Below, in pieces: positions 15,775-24,526 of a DNA stretch of 64,000 nucleotides (the first letter of the stretch is position 1; every line of letters starts with the position of its first letter). The notes under the pieces were generated by a model. The model was given only the letters and a program-made list of their open reading frames with translations. It was not told the DNA's origin and did not search any database. Origin of the DNA: UBA8904 sp035448625 (GTDB lineage Bacteria > Desulfobacterota > Syntrophia > Syntrophales > Smithellaceae); NCBI GenBank assembly GCA_035448625.1, contig DAOTJI010000002.1, positions 1 through 64,000 of the forward strand, in the 5' to 3' direction. The position numbers were made by a program, and so were the translations under genes.

Positions 15775-18522
15775 GTGCGAAAAATATTCAAAGTCGTCTT
15801 TTGGATTCTGATTCCGGCCGCGGCTCTGTTGCTGCAGGGCTGCCTCGTCTCCACGCCATCCACACTGATCACACCGGAAGTCCGGTCGATGTTTGAAGGG
15901 GAATACAAAGTAGATCCCTACATGAAAAAACATGTTCCCCTTTACGTCGCCGTCCTGCCCTTTGTCGATCTGTCCGGCAGCAAGGAGGGGGGAAACGCCA
16001 TGCGCAAAGGCTTCTATAACCATTTCAGCTCCCTTCCCTTCAAAGACATGGAACTGTATAAAGTGGATGACCTCCTGGCAAAGGCGGGCTTGACCGACCC
16101 GGAAGCCATCCGTAAAACCCCTCCGCAGAAGCTGGGCGAAATTCTGGGCGTTGACGCCGTTGTTTTCGGAGAGGTTTCCGATTTTGACAAATATTTCGCG
16201 ATCCTCTATTCGCAGGTTGCCGTGGGCGCGGAAGTGAAGATGTACGATGCGAAAACCGGCAATTTTCTGTGGAGCGGCAAGCACAAGGTGCGCAAACATG
16301 AAGGCGGCATCTCCACGAACCCGGTCGGCATTATCGCCACGGTGATCGCGACCGCCCTGAATGTCCGCGACATTCAGCTCCTGCGCGCCAACGATGATCT
16401 GTTCCGCGATATGGTCAAAACCATTCCCACACCGTCTCTGGCCCAGGCTAAACGTCCTCCGGTCATCACCCTTTTAACGCAGGATACAAAAGGCCAGCCG
16501 AAAAAAGCGGGCGATGAAATCAAGGTGGTCATCATGGGGACCTCCGGCATGCAGGCGTATTTCGACATCGGCCAATATCGCAAACGCATTGAAATGCAGG
16601 AAGTCGAACCGGGCGGTTATTACGGCGTTTACAAAGTGGTGCCGGGTGACAATATTGAAAAAGCCGTCGTGACCGGATATCTGACCGATGATTCCGGCAA
16701 TACCGCTCAATGGGTGGATGCCATCGGATCCGTCACGCTGGATACAACGCCTCCCGAAAAACCCGCTGAAGTCAAAGCCATGGGGCGCAACAAACTGGTC
16801 GAATTACGCTGGAACAAAAATACCGAGGCGGACCTGGCCGGATATCTTATTTACCGTTCCGATACCCCCCTGTCCGGCTACAGCCCAATCGGCAAAACGG
16901 AGCTGAACGAGTATAAAGACAAGAATGAAAATCTGATCAACTCCAGAATATATTATTACCGGATCACCGCTTTGGATTTTGCCGGCAACGAAAGTGCGAT
17001 GAGCCAGACGGAAGGCATGCCGGTTGCGCCGGGGCCGACGCCTGTTTCCGGTAATATTGAAGCGGAAACAACCTGGTATTCCGGCGCCAGTCCCTACATT
17101 TTAGAGGCGGATGTCATTATTAAAGACAAGGCGCTTCTAACCATCGAACCGGGAACGGAAATTCGATCCAAAGGCGGAGCGCTGATTGTTGAAGGGCGGC
17201 TCTTCGCCAAAGGCGACAACGAGCGGATTATTCGTTTCGACTCGCTATCCGACGACAAGCCCTGGCCCGGCATCACCTTTGCCAACGTCAAAGACCGTGA
17301 AAACAAGCTGGCGTTCGTCCGCGTGCGCAATGCGCAGACAGCCGTCCTTTGTCAGGCCTCTTCGCCTAGCATAGAAAATTCAGAGTTTACACAAAATATG
17401 GATGCCATCCGGATTTCGGGGGCGTTCTCCAAACCCCTCATCCGCAAGAACACGCTTTATAAAAACAGAGGGATCGCCATCTCGGCCAGTGATGAGGCTG
17501 CGCCGCGGATTCTGGAAAATACCATCCAGGAAAACGGAAAAACCGGTTTAATGGTGCAATCGGCTGCGGGGGAAATAGAGCACAACACCATTACCCGAAA
17601 CCAGAATAGCGGCATCGTCGTTGAAGGCTCTCAGGCCCTCATATGCCAGAACAATCTGGTCGATAACCAACCATACAATATGTCGGGCCGGATGACCGGG
17701 TCGCCGGCAAAAGCCCTGGACAATTGGTGGGGTAGCGCGAAGATGGCGGACATCCTGGCCGGAATACATGGCCGTGTTGATGTTCGTTCCGCGCTGGACG
17801 CTCCCTGGCCGCAAGGCAAGAGTCTGGCCATGACGATACTGGAAAAAAATCTTCAAACGTCAATTCATTCTGATTCTTATCTGATTTTGCTCAACAGCCC
17901 CTACCGCGTGACGAAGGATGTGGTCGTCGATGGCGGTGCAACCCTCTATATCGAACCGGGCGTTGTCTTGGAATTTGAACAGAAAACTTCCCTTATTGCT
18001 AAAAACGGCGGCATCATCGCGAAGGGAACCAGGGAGAAACCGATCACTTTTACCGCCGCCTCTTCTTCGCCGGCTCCGGGATTCTATGTCAGCGCCGTGC
18101 GCTTTTCCGAAGCCACCAAAGTCAACAGCGCTTTTGCCTACTGCATCGTAAAGTACGCGACAACCGCTTTTGATATTTACACGGGATCGCCCGAAATCTC
18201 CCACAGCTACATCGCGCACGCCTCGCAAAACGCCGTATACTGCCGCAAAGACGCTACACCGGTGATCTCTTATAATACATTTGCGGACAATCATGGCGAA
18301 GGCGCGATTACGTGCGTCGGCTCGGCCAATCCCAGAATCTTTCAAAACAACTTCACCGGCAACACGGTGGCCATTCAGAGTTTTTCGTCGATTTACATTG
18401 ACGCCCGCAACAACTGGTGGGGCGCTTCGCCTCCCGATCCTAAAATCTTCTGGGGAGAAAACATCAACACAAAGCCTTGGCTGGAAAAGGCAAATCCGGA
18501 GGCTTTTACGGAAAGAGATTGA
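15775..18522 (+). CDS. Large lipoprotein: GNA1162-like domain, FnIII domain, two right-handed beta-helix domains
   Basis: About 915 residues. The GTG at 15775 is chosen over a TTG at 15769 because GGAGG (15763-15767) is 7 bases away from GTG and only 1 from TTG. A signal peptide ends in a lipobox (LLLQGC). Residues about 35-215 resemble GNA1162/DUF799 lipoproteins (VAVLPFVDLSG, LGVDAVVFGEVSDF). A fibronectin-type-III-like domain follows (TPPEKPAEVKAM to AGNESAMSQTEG, about 325-410). Then come two parallel beta-helix regions of NosD/periplasmic copper-binding type (about 430-680 and 690-905), both ending with a NNWWG or DNWWG motif. Probably anchored in the outer membrane; the ligand is unknown. 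Confidence 0.75.
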   Translation: MRKIFKVVFWILIPAAALLLQGCLVSTPSTLITPEVRSMFEGEYKVDPYMKKHVPLYVAVLPFVDLSGSKEGGNAMRKGFYNHFSSLPFKDMELYKVDDLLAKAGLTDPEAIRKTPPQKLGEILGVDAVVFGEVSDFDKYFAILYSQVAVGAEVKMYDAKTGNFLWSGKHKVRKHEGGISTNPVGIIATVIATALNVRDIQLLRANDDLFRDMVKTIPTPSLAQAKRPPVITLLTQDTKGQPKKAGDEIKVVIMGTSGMQAYFDIGQYRKRIEMQEVEPGGYYGVYKVVPGDNIEKAVVTGYLTDDSGNTAQWVDAIGSVTLDTTPPEKPAEVKAMGRNKLVELRWNKNTEADLAGYLIYRSDTPLSGYSPIGKTELNEYKDKNENLINSRIYYYRITALDFAGNESAMSQTEGMPVAPGPTPVSGNIEAETTWYSGASPYILEADVIIKDKALLTIEPGTEIRSKGGALIVEGRLFAKGDNERIIRFDSLSDDKPWPGITFANVKDRENKLAFVRVRNAQTAVLCQASSPSIENSEFTQNMDAIRISGAFSKPLIRKNTLYKNRGIAISASDEAAPRILENTIQENGKTGLMVQSAAGEIEHNTITRNQNSGIVVEGSQALICQNNLVDNQPYNMSGRMTGSPAKALDNWWGSAKMADILAGIHGRVDVRSALDAPWPQGKSLAMTILEKNLQTSIHSDSYLILLNSPYRVTKDVVVDGGATLYIEPGVVLEFEQKTSLIAKNGGIIAKGTREKPITFTAASSSPAPGFYVSAVRFSEATKVNSAFAYCIVKYATTAFDIYTGSPEISHSYIAHASQNAVYCRKDATPVISYNTFADNHGEGAITCVGSANPRIFQNNFTGNTVAIQSFSSIYIDARNNWWGASPPDPKIFWGENINTKPWLEKANPEAFTERD

Positions 18523-18567
18523 CACCCGAAGGTTATTTTCCTATAGTCCCGCTCATTCAACAACGGG

Positions 18568-20523
18568 GTGTTCCGGGTGATCTATTTCCGCAATGTCAGT
18601 TTGTCTTTTCTGGACAAGCAGCTGTTTGACCGGATAAACTGGACCGTTCATCCGAAAAGCCGCATCGGCCTGGTGGGCGACAATGGAGCGGGCAAAACGA
18701 CCCTTTTTCGTGCCATCCTCGATGAGGTGCGCCTCGACAACGGTCTGATCGAAATCCCCGGCCGGAAGCAGAAAAAGATCGGTTATCTCCCACAGGATCT
18801 GGTCGAGTTGGAGGCGACGGGCCTCATCGAATTTCTTCGCAGGAAAAGCGGCATCGCCGGGCTGGAGGAGGACCTCCGCAGCCTGGAGCGGCAAATGGCC
18901 CAGGTTCCCTCCTCTGCACGCGAATCCAAAGAACTCTCCCGCCGCTATGCGCAAACCACCGCCGAATTTTCCGCCCGCGACGGATACGCTTTTGAAGCCA
19001 GGGCCAAACAGATCCTCAAGGGGTTCGGCTTCCAGCCGCGGGATTTTGACAAAACCTGCGATGTGTTTTCCGGCGGCTGGAAAATGAGGATTCTCTTGAC
19101 CTCCATCCTGCTGGCCCGGCCGGACATCATGCTGCTGGATGAACCGACCAACCACCTCGATACGGAAAGCATGGAGTGGCTGGAAAGCTACCTGAAGGAC
19201 TACCCCGGAACCATTCTGGTCGTGTCCCACGATCATTTTTTCCTGGACAAGATCGCCACGCAGATCGCGGAACTGGCCAGCGGCCGCATTCACCTCTATC
19301 CGGGCAACTATACCCGTTACCTGTCCGAAAAGGGGCGGCGGCTCGATGCGCTGAAAAAGGAAATGGAGCTGCAAAAAGCGCAGATCAAAAAAATCGAGGG
19401 TTTTGTGGAGCGGTTCCGCTACAAGGCCACCAAAGCTTCGCAGGTGCAAAGCCGAGTCAAAATGCTGGAAAAATTTAAAAACCTTCAAATGGAAGGCCCC
19501 GCCAAAAGCGTCGTCATGAAATTCCCGGAAGGCAAAAAAAGCGCGAAGGAAGTGGTCACGGTTTGCCATCTGGGACATGCCTATGGAGACCTGACGGTTT
19601 TTTCCGGTTTGAATTTTTCGCTTTTCCGGGGCGACAAGGTGGCCTTTGTCGGAGTGAACGGATCGGGCAAATCCACGTTATCTCGCCTTTTGAGTCTTTC
19701 CGAAAAACCCGCCCGCGGATCGGTAAAATACGGAGAAGGGGTCACCATGGCCTTTTTCTCTCAGGAAAGTTCCCAGAATCTGAATTATGAAAACACCATT
19801 TGGGAAGAAGTGCGATCGGTTCCTACGTCCGCCGACGACCAGAACAAGCGCAACCTGCTGGGAGCGTTCCTTTTCTCGGGAGACGACATTTTCAAGTCCG
19901 TCAGCGTCCTGTCCGGCGGAGAAAAATCACGCCTGGCGCTTTTGAAAATCATGCTGCTCGATACCAACTTCCTGGTGCTGGATGAACCGACCAATCATCT
20001 GGACATCAGGACCAAAGACGTTTTTCAAAACGCTCTGCTTCATTATTCCGGCACAGTGGCCATTGTTTCCCACGACCGTTACTTTCTGGATCGTCTGGTC
20101 AACCGGGTCTTTGAACTCAAGGATGGAGCGATTACGGATTACGCGGGCAATTATTCCTACTTTATTGAAAAGCGCGCCCAGGGAGCAGTGGAGGCGGATT
20201 CGAATCACAAACGGGAAGAAGGGACGCCGGGGAAAAAGGCTTCCCTGAAGGATCAGAAGAGGCTTGAAGCCGAGGAGCGCAACCGGCGGTCGAAGATCCG
20301 AAACGCCTTGAAAAAAGAACTGACCGCTCTGGAAGCAAAAATCGCCGGGATGGAAAACCGAAAAATGCACTGCGAAAAACTGCTGTGTGATCCGCAAACA
20401 CACAAAAACCCGCCGGCCATCAAAGAGCTTCAAATAGAATGCAAAAGCATTGAAAGCGAACTGGAGACGTCCTATACGCTCTGGACGGACCTTTCCTCTA
20501 AACTGGAAGAAGCCGGCTTGTAA
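18568..20523 (+). CDS. ABC-F family ATPase (Uup/EttA-like)
   Basis: A 651-residue soluble protein with two ABC ATPase domains and no membrane segment. First domain: GDNGAGKTT, FSGGWKMRI, LLDEPTNHLD. Linker: charged helical arm rich in Lys/Glu (LKKEMELQKAQIKKIEGFVERFRYKATKASQVQSR split over about residues 260-300). Second domain: GVNGSGKST, LSGGEKSRLAL, LDEPTNHLD. A C-terminal coiled coil follows (about 555-650), as in Uup. ABC-F proteins act on ribosomes or, for Uup, also on DNA intermediates. GTG at 18568 or 18577 may be the start; the first is reported. Confidence 0.92.
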   Translation: MFRVIYFRNVSLSFLDKQLFDRINWTVHPKSRIGLVGDNGAGKTTLFRAILDEVRLDNGLIEIPGRKQKKIGYLPQDLVELEATGLIEFLRRKSGIAGLEEDLRSLERQMAQVPSSARESKELSRRYAQTTAEFSARDGYAFEARAKQILKGFGFQPRDFDKTCDVFSGGWKMRILLTSILLARPDIMLLDEPTNHLDTESMEWLESYLKDYPGTILVVSHDHFFLDKIATQIAELASGRIHLYPGNYTRYLSEKGRRLDALKKEMELQKAQIKKIEGFVERFRYKATKASQVQSRVKMLEKFKNLQMEGPAKSVVMKFPEGKKSAKEVVTVCHLGHAYGDLTVFSGLNFSLFRGDKVAFVGVNGSGKSTLSRLLSLSEKPARGSVKYGEGVTMAFFSQESSQNLNYENTIWEEVRSVPTSADDQNKRNLLGAFLFSGDDIFKSVSVLSGGEKSRLALLKIMLLDTNFLVLDEPTNHLDIRTKDVFQNALLHYSGTVAIVSHDRYFLDRLVNRVFELKDGAITDYAGNYSYFIEKRAQGAVEADSNHKREEGTPGKKASLKDQKRLEAEERNRRSKIRNALKKELTALEAKIAGMENRKMHCEKLLCDPQTHKNPPAIKELQIECKSIESELETSYTLWTDLSSKLEEAGL

Positions 20524-20564
20524 TGCGCCGGTGGATACCCGCGGCAAGCGTTTTGAAACGGGGA

Positions 20565-21083
20565 TTACGCCCCGTCCAGACCCGAGCGTTCCATATGCTG
20601 ATACCAGGTGGCCGGATCGGCCAGAAATTCTTCCGTATCCTTCAGCGACAGCAAGTGCTGCCGCTCCACTGAGGCGAGCATATTGAAAAAAGCAATCTCT
20701 TTGGCATCCGTGCACTGCTTGGCCAGTTTTGTATAAAGGGCCACGCCGCGCGCCTCAAAATCAATCGCCGTCCGGACCGCTTTGAGTTCATCATCCGTCC
20801 CGGTAATGCGGGCTGATTTTTTCCCGGACATGCCCTGCAACACGGTCCCGGAAGAGGACGGCCGGACTTTCAGGGGAATCGTGGCCGGCCATTTCTTCTT
20901 TTCTTCCCACTTCGCATGCAGCTTTTTGAGCATTTCGTAATGCTCTTTCTCCTCGTCGGCAATCTGTTTGAACATGTTTTTCCCGGCCATGTTCTTGGTC
21001 TTCCGGGCATGGGCAAGATAAAACTCACGCTCCTTTTCTTCATTTTCCAAAGCAAAGGCCAGTGCGTTTATTCTTTTATCCAT
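20565..21083 (-). CDS. Ferritin-like (rubrerythrin-type) diiron protein
   Basis: A 172-residue four-helix-bundle protein. Metal-ligand motifs are visible in both helix pairs: ENEEKEREFYLAHA with ADEEKEHYEML, and DFEARGVALYTKLA with SVERQHLLSL. A linker rich in Pro/Ser separates the halves. No C-terminal rubredoxin domain is present. Such proteins protect anaerobes against oxidative stress or handle iron. The start at 21083 has GGGGG 6 bases upstream; a longer frame to 21149 lacks support. Confidence 0.8.
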   Translation of the reverse strand: MDKRINALAFALENEEKEREFYLAHARKTKNMAGKNMFKQIADEEKEHYEMLKKLHAKWEEKKKWPATIPLKVRPSSSGTVLQGMSGKKSARITGTDDELKAVRTAIDFEARGVALYTKLAKQCTDAKEIAFFNMLASVERQHLLSLKDTEEFLADPATWYQHMERSGLDGA

Positions 21084-21168
21084 GAATACCCCCTTTGACG
21101 GATGAATGTAGTTGCGCGGTATTATAGAGGATGTCGCAAATTCAGGCAATACGTTTTTTCAAGGCAGG

Positions 21169-22089
21169 CTATTTCAGGAATCCCTGAATGATGCGGTTTA
21201 CGGCCTGGTCATAGGTCAACCCCAGGCTCATCAGCTTGGTCAGCTGGTCGTTGGCAATTTTACCGATCGAGGCTTCATGAGTCAATTCCGCATCGGGATG
21301 ACCGGCTTTGAGCGACGGCATGGTTTCATTGGTGCCGTTATCCATAATGATCGCATCACATTCAATATGACCGAAACATTTATTTTGCGCGTCCATCATT
21401 GCGTAGAATGTCTGCTTGGAATTTCCTTTCATCACCGATCTCGAAATCATGTTGGCACGGCTTCCCGCGCCTTTTAACACAATATTGTTCCTGGAGACGG
21501 CGGTCTGCTCCCCGTCGGTCAAAACCCTTTCGGTGATCAGCAAAAGACTGTCGGGCCCCAGCACCGCTTCATTGAGCCGGTCGGCCTCATCAACTCCGCC
21601 AATCTGGGTGAGCTCCATTTCGGCCTTAGCCCCTTCGGCTAAAAATACCTTGGTGGTGGGATTGAGACTTCTACGTCCCTTGCCGTCGCCTGAGGCATAG
21701 TGTTTTTCAACATACGTCACCTTCGCCCTTTTGCCGACCCTAAATTCATGGATACCGGCGTGACCTTCCGGTTCCGACGAACCACAGTGAATGCCGCAGC
21801 CGGCCACAATCGTCACTTCGGCGTCATCGCCGATGATGAAGGCATTCTGCACGACGTCGTACAGGCCGGCCTGGCTTAGGATTACGGGAATATGGACCGA
21901 TTCGTTTTTCGTTCCCGGTTTGATTTTGACGATAATGCCGGATTCATCTTCGTTGGTCTCAATGTTGATATTCGCCGATACATGCCGGTCCAGCAGTTTG
22001 CCGTTCTTTCTTATGTTATAGGCGCCTTTCGGCAATTCCTCCAGCTCGGCGACGGTTTTCAACAAGGCTCTATCGATAGCATCCAGCAT
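21169..22089 (-). CDS. sufB: SufB/SufD-family Fe-S scaffold protein (minimal type)
   Basis: A 306-residue protein with the SufBD beta-helix core: GIIVKIKPGTKNESVHIP, a conserved AGCGIHCGSSEPEGHAG segment with cysteines, and the C-terminal HEASIGKIANDQLTKLMSLGL motif. At about 300 residues it matches the short SufB of archaea and anaerobic bacteria that works with SufC alone (SmsCB/minimal SUF). It overlaps the end of sufC by 20 bases, with GGAG upstream of ATG 22089. No sufS, sufU or sufE follows. Confidence 0.9.
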   Translation of the reverse strand: MLDAIDRALLKTVAELEELPKGAYNIRKNGKLLDRHVSANINIETNEDESGIIVKIKPGTKNESVHIPVILSQAGLYDVVQNAFIIGDDAEVTIVAGCGIHCGSSEPEGHAGIHEFRVGKRAKVTYVEKHYASGDGKGRRSLNPTTKVFLAEGAKAEMELTQIGGVDEADRLNEAVLGPDSLLLITERVLTDGEQTAVSRNNIVLKGAGSRANMISRSVMKGNSKQTFYAMMDAQNKCFGHIECDAIIMDNGTNETMPSLKAGHPDAELTHEASIGKIANDQLTKLMSLGLTYDQAVNRIIQGFLK

Positions 22090-22828
22090 CACGCTCTCCT
22101 TCACAACTGTCTCGATACGTGCATACACTCAAATCATCCAGCAGCGGCATGGCGCCTTCCAGATCTCCGCTATAAGCAATCTTGCCCGAATTGAGTATCA
22201 GGACTACATCCGCCGCTTCCAGAAAGGCTTTATTATGACTGACCACGACGGTGGTGGTACGGTTTTCGGCCAGCTCTCTTTTCAAAAGGCTCACCATCGG
22301 ACCAATGGTCCATAAATCGATCCCCGTATCCGGTTCGTCGTAAATGGCCAGTTTGGGATTGGCGGCAATGGTCGTCGCCAGCTCAATCTTTTTGATTTCA
22401 CCGCCGGACAGCCGGGCATCCACTTCCTTATCCAGAAAGGACAGGGGGCAAATGCCCACCCGGCCTAGAATCTCCAGAAGTTTATGTTCATCTTCAATAC
22501 CGGTGGCAATCGTCAACAGATCACGAAACGTGATGCCCTTGAACCGTGCGGGCTGCTGAAAACTGTAGGCGATTCCTGCTTTTGCCCGTTCGGTGATCGT
22601 CCAAGCGGATATATCCTGTCCATCGAAAATGATCGCGCCCTGCGATATCGGATTAATCCCCATGATCAATTTAGCCAGTGTGGTCTTGCCGCTGCCGTTG
22701 GGCCCGGTGATCACATAAAATTTCCCGTCATCGAATGTAAAATCGACCCCATCAATGATGTTGCGCGGACCTCCACTGCTTTCTCCGCTATCCTGCACGG
22801 TAAAATACAAATTCTTTAGTTCCAGCAT
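22070..22828 (-). CDS. sufC: SufC Fe-S cluster assembly ATPase
   Basis: A 252-residue ABC ATPase: Walker A TGPNGSGKTT, signature RLSGGEIKKIE, Walker B KLAIYDEPDTGID, and switch His in VVVSHNKAF. The GIDLW segment after Walker B is typical of SufC. It supplies ATPase activity to the SufB scaffold encoded next. Unusual is the Cys-rich C-terminal tail, with three Cys in the last 16 residues (CTYRDSCEGERDAGC), not usual for SufC. Start MLELKNL at 22828 is preferred over 22849, matching other SufC N-termini. Confidence 0.92.
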   Translation of the reverse strand: MLELKNLYFTVQDSGESSGGPRNIIDGVDFTFDDGKFYVITGPNGSGKTTLAKLIMGINPISQGAIIFDGQDISAWTITERAKAGIAYSFQQPARFKGITFRDLLTIATGIEDEHKLLEILGRVGICPLSFLDKEVDARLSGGEIKKIELATTIAANPKLAIYDEPDTGIDLWTIGPMVSLLKRELAENRTTTVVVSHNKAFLEAADVVLILNSGKIAYSGDLEGAMPLLDDLSVCTYRDSCEGERDAGCYR

Positions 22829-22921
22829 GAAATCCGCCTTTTCTCTCAAAATTTATGCGTTTTGGATATATGTCGCTTTGCGGATTCTGTCAATGGGGCA
22901 AAAGATTTAAGAAATAAGTAA

Positions 22922-23019
22922 TTAAGTTTTAAGATTTAAGGGTTAAGTAGAAATCCTGATTTTACACTAACCGCGAATAATGTATCTTTAACTCTTAAAA
23001 CTTAAATCTTAAAACTTAA
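22922..23019. repeat. AT-rich inverted repeat with 19-base perfect arms
   Basis: TAAGTTTTAAGATTTAAG (22923-22940) has its exact reverse complement at 23001-23018, extended by one further pair; the 60-base interval is partly symmetric too. It lies in the gene-poor stretch 22829-23320, upstream of sufC and beyond the histone-like gene. It may fold as a long hairpin or be a dispersed intergenic repeat. A short reverse frame within 23040-23160 (ending EEIRDLTGDSKRPGEE) was seen but has no start signal. Confidence 0.6.
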
Positions 23020-23259
23020 AACTTTCTTTCACTCTTCCCCCGGCCTTTTGGAATCGCCGGTGAGGTCGCGGATTTCCTCATCGAGCAACTTGAACATTTT
23101 TGTTTGTAAACTCTTTTGTAAAGCGGTCTGCCTTGTCAATCAAAACCGGCGCTCGGACGGATTGCGTTTTGTTGTCGATGCCGAGAATCGGGTCTTTCTT
23201 CTTGAATCACTTCTGGAACCGGATGCGGAGGCTCATCGGAATAGAATGGGGCGGATTGG

Positions 23260-23304
23260 ATATTTAAAGAGCAGGGAACTTGTGTCCGCCTGCTCTTTAA
23301 ATAT
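23260..23304 (-). terminator. Strong hairpin downstream of the histone-like gene
   Basis: Perfect 16-base arms, ATATTTAAAGAGCAGG and its complement, around a 13-base loop, 16 bases past the stop of the KAAKK protein gene. No long T tract follows, but the AT-rich stem base and position suggest a terminator or an RNA-stabilising stem. Confidence 0.6.
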
Positions 23305-23320
23305 GGACGGCTGATAGATA

Positions 23321-23491
23321 TTACTTCTTGGCTGCTTTCTTCACGACCTTCTTTTTCGCCACGGGCTTCTTTGCGGCAACTTTCTTTTTCGCCGCCGGTT
23401 TCTTTGCTGCGGCCTTCTTCACGACCTTCTTCTTCGCTGCCGGTTTCTTCGCTGCGGCCTTCTTGACGACTTTCTTTGCTGTTGCTGCCAT
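23321..23491 (-). CDS. Histone H1-like Lys/Ala-rich DNA-binding protein
   Basis: A 56-residue protein, MAATAKKVVKKAAAKK onward, made almost wholly of Lys, Ala, Val and Pro in KK(P)AAKK(K)V repeats, about 45% lysine. It matches bacterial H1-like proteins (Hc1/AlgP-tail type) that bind and compact DNA through basic PAKK-type repeats. Start ATG 23491 has AAAGGAGG 8 bases upstream, and a consensus-like promoter lies at 23561-23589. A frame on the opposite strand (Phe/Ala-rich) is its shadow. Repeat number may vary between strains by slippage. Confidence 0.88.
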   Translation of the reverse strand: MAATAKKVVKKAAAKKPAAKKKVVKKAAAKKPAAKKKVAAKKPVAKKKVVKKAAKK

Positions 23492-23560
23492 TGGGTTTCG
23501 CCTCCTTTAATTGAGTTTACTTCATCTTTGCAGAATCCATAATCTTACAAATGTGGCTTA

Positions 23561-23589
23561 ATATTACTTTATTTTTTTCTTGCGGTCAA
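23561..23589 (-). promoter_or_regulatory. Sigma70-type promoter of the histone-like gene
   Basis: Reverse strand TTGACC (23584-23589), a 17-base spacer and TAATAT (23561-23566), about 70 bases before the start codon. The surrounding 23500-23700 region is very AT-rich with A/T tracts that could act as an UP-type element; no gene is seen there. Confidence 0.65.
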
Positions 23590-23736
23590 CAAAAACTATA
23601 AAATATTTTTACTTTTTTATTTTTTCAAAAAGAATTTTTTGCGCAAGCGTAAAGGCCGTAAAAAGATAATCCGGCGTGAATAAGACGGGTTCATGCCGTG
23701 AAATCCTTTGGCAGCAAGGCTCTCAGAGTATTTTCA

Positions 23737-24519
23737 TCAGAGATATGTTTTCGCTCCGATGAAACGACGGGCATAGTAATCGGAGGTAAGCGCGTCGATG
23801 CGGATTTTTTTTCCGCTCGACGGTGCATGAATAAATCGTCCGGCGCCGATGTAAATGCCCACATGAGAAACTTTTCCCTTCCCTCGCGTGTCAAAAAATA
23901 CCAGATCGCCTTTTTGCAGATCCTGCAGAGGGATCGACTCTCCCGCGTCATACTGCGTTCGTGAATGTCGCGGCAGATCCAGACCGTTCAACTGATACAC
24001 CGTCATGGTGAGCCCGCTGCAGTCAAAGCCGGTGTCCACGGACACGCCGCCCCACAGATACGGCACGCCGATAAAATCGTGAGCGGTTTTCACCAGCGAC
24101 TCCCGTAAATAATCCGTTCCGTACTGCTTCCGTTTGGCCGCTGCGGAATCTTCCGGCAATACGATATAGTATTCTTCAATCACGCCCTTCTGCTGGAGCG
24201 ACTCCGCTTGAAGCCGAGCCGACTCCTTCGTCGCGAAGTTTCCGAAGCGTACCTTGAACAGCCCGTCGGACGCTTTGAAATACGTGGCAGGAAGCCCCTG
24301 GCGATGGAGTTTCTCCGTCAGACGCACGGCGTTTTCCACCCGGGCGAAGGCACCCGCCTGAATCGTGTGCCCCATGGTCGCAAGCTGCTTCTTGTCCGGT
24401 CGGGGCGCGGTGGGATGCACCTTGGCTTCGCGGCCCGCGCATGCCAGTACCAGCAATCCCATCACGAAGGACAGCACCAAGGACAATCCGATCGTTTTTA
24501 TTTTTCCTTTCGGGTGCAT
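23737..24519 (-). CDS. Lipoprotein with SPOR and NlpC/P60 peptidase domains
   Basis: A 260-residue protein beginning MHPKGKIKTIGLSLVL with a lipobox (LVLAC). A SPOR-like domain follows (TIQAGAFARVENAVRLTEKLHRQG and FKVRFGNFATKESA, about residues 50-120), then an NlpC/P60 domain with catalytic Cys in FDCSGLTMTVY, His in SHVGIYIGAGRFIHAPSSG and a final helper residue. It probably cleaves peptidoglycan stem peptides and is directed to denuded glycan by the SPOR domain. It starts 7 bases past the stop of cca and is the last gene of the thiamine-led run. Confidence 0.88.
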   Translation of the reverse strand: MHPKGKIKTIGLSLVLSFVMGLLVLACAGREAKVHPTAPRPDKKQLATMGHTIQAGAFARVENAVRLTEKLHRQGLPATYFKASDGLFKVRFGNFATKESARLQAESLQQKGVIEEYYIVLPEDSAAAKRKQYGTDYLRESLVKTAHDFIGVPYLWGGVSVDTGFDCSGLTMTVYQLNGLDLPRHSRTQYDAGESIPLQDLQKGDLVFFDTRGKGKVSHVGIYIGAGRFIHAPSSGKKIRIDALTSDYYARRFIGAKTYL

Positions 24520-24526
24520 CTTTTCG

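Noticed and set aside
22922..23019. Insertion-sequence terminal repeats
   Set aside because: Only 60 bases lie between the arms, and no transposase or target duplication is seen.
23048..23314. 88-codon forward frame
   Set aside because: No ribosome site or family character; part of it is the terminator stem at 23260-23304.
23328..23510. Phe/Ala-rich forward frame (apparent membrane protein)
   Set aside because: It is the exact antisense of the KAAKK histone-like gene, which has a ribosome site and promoter.
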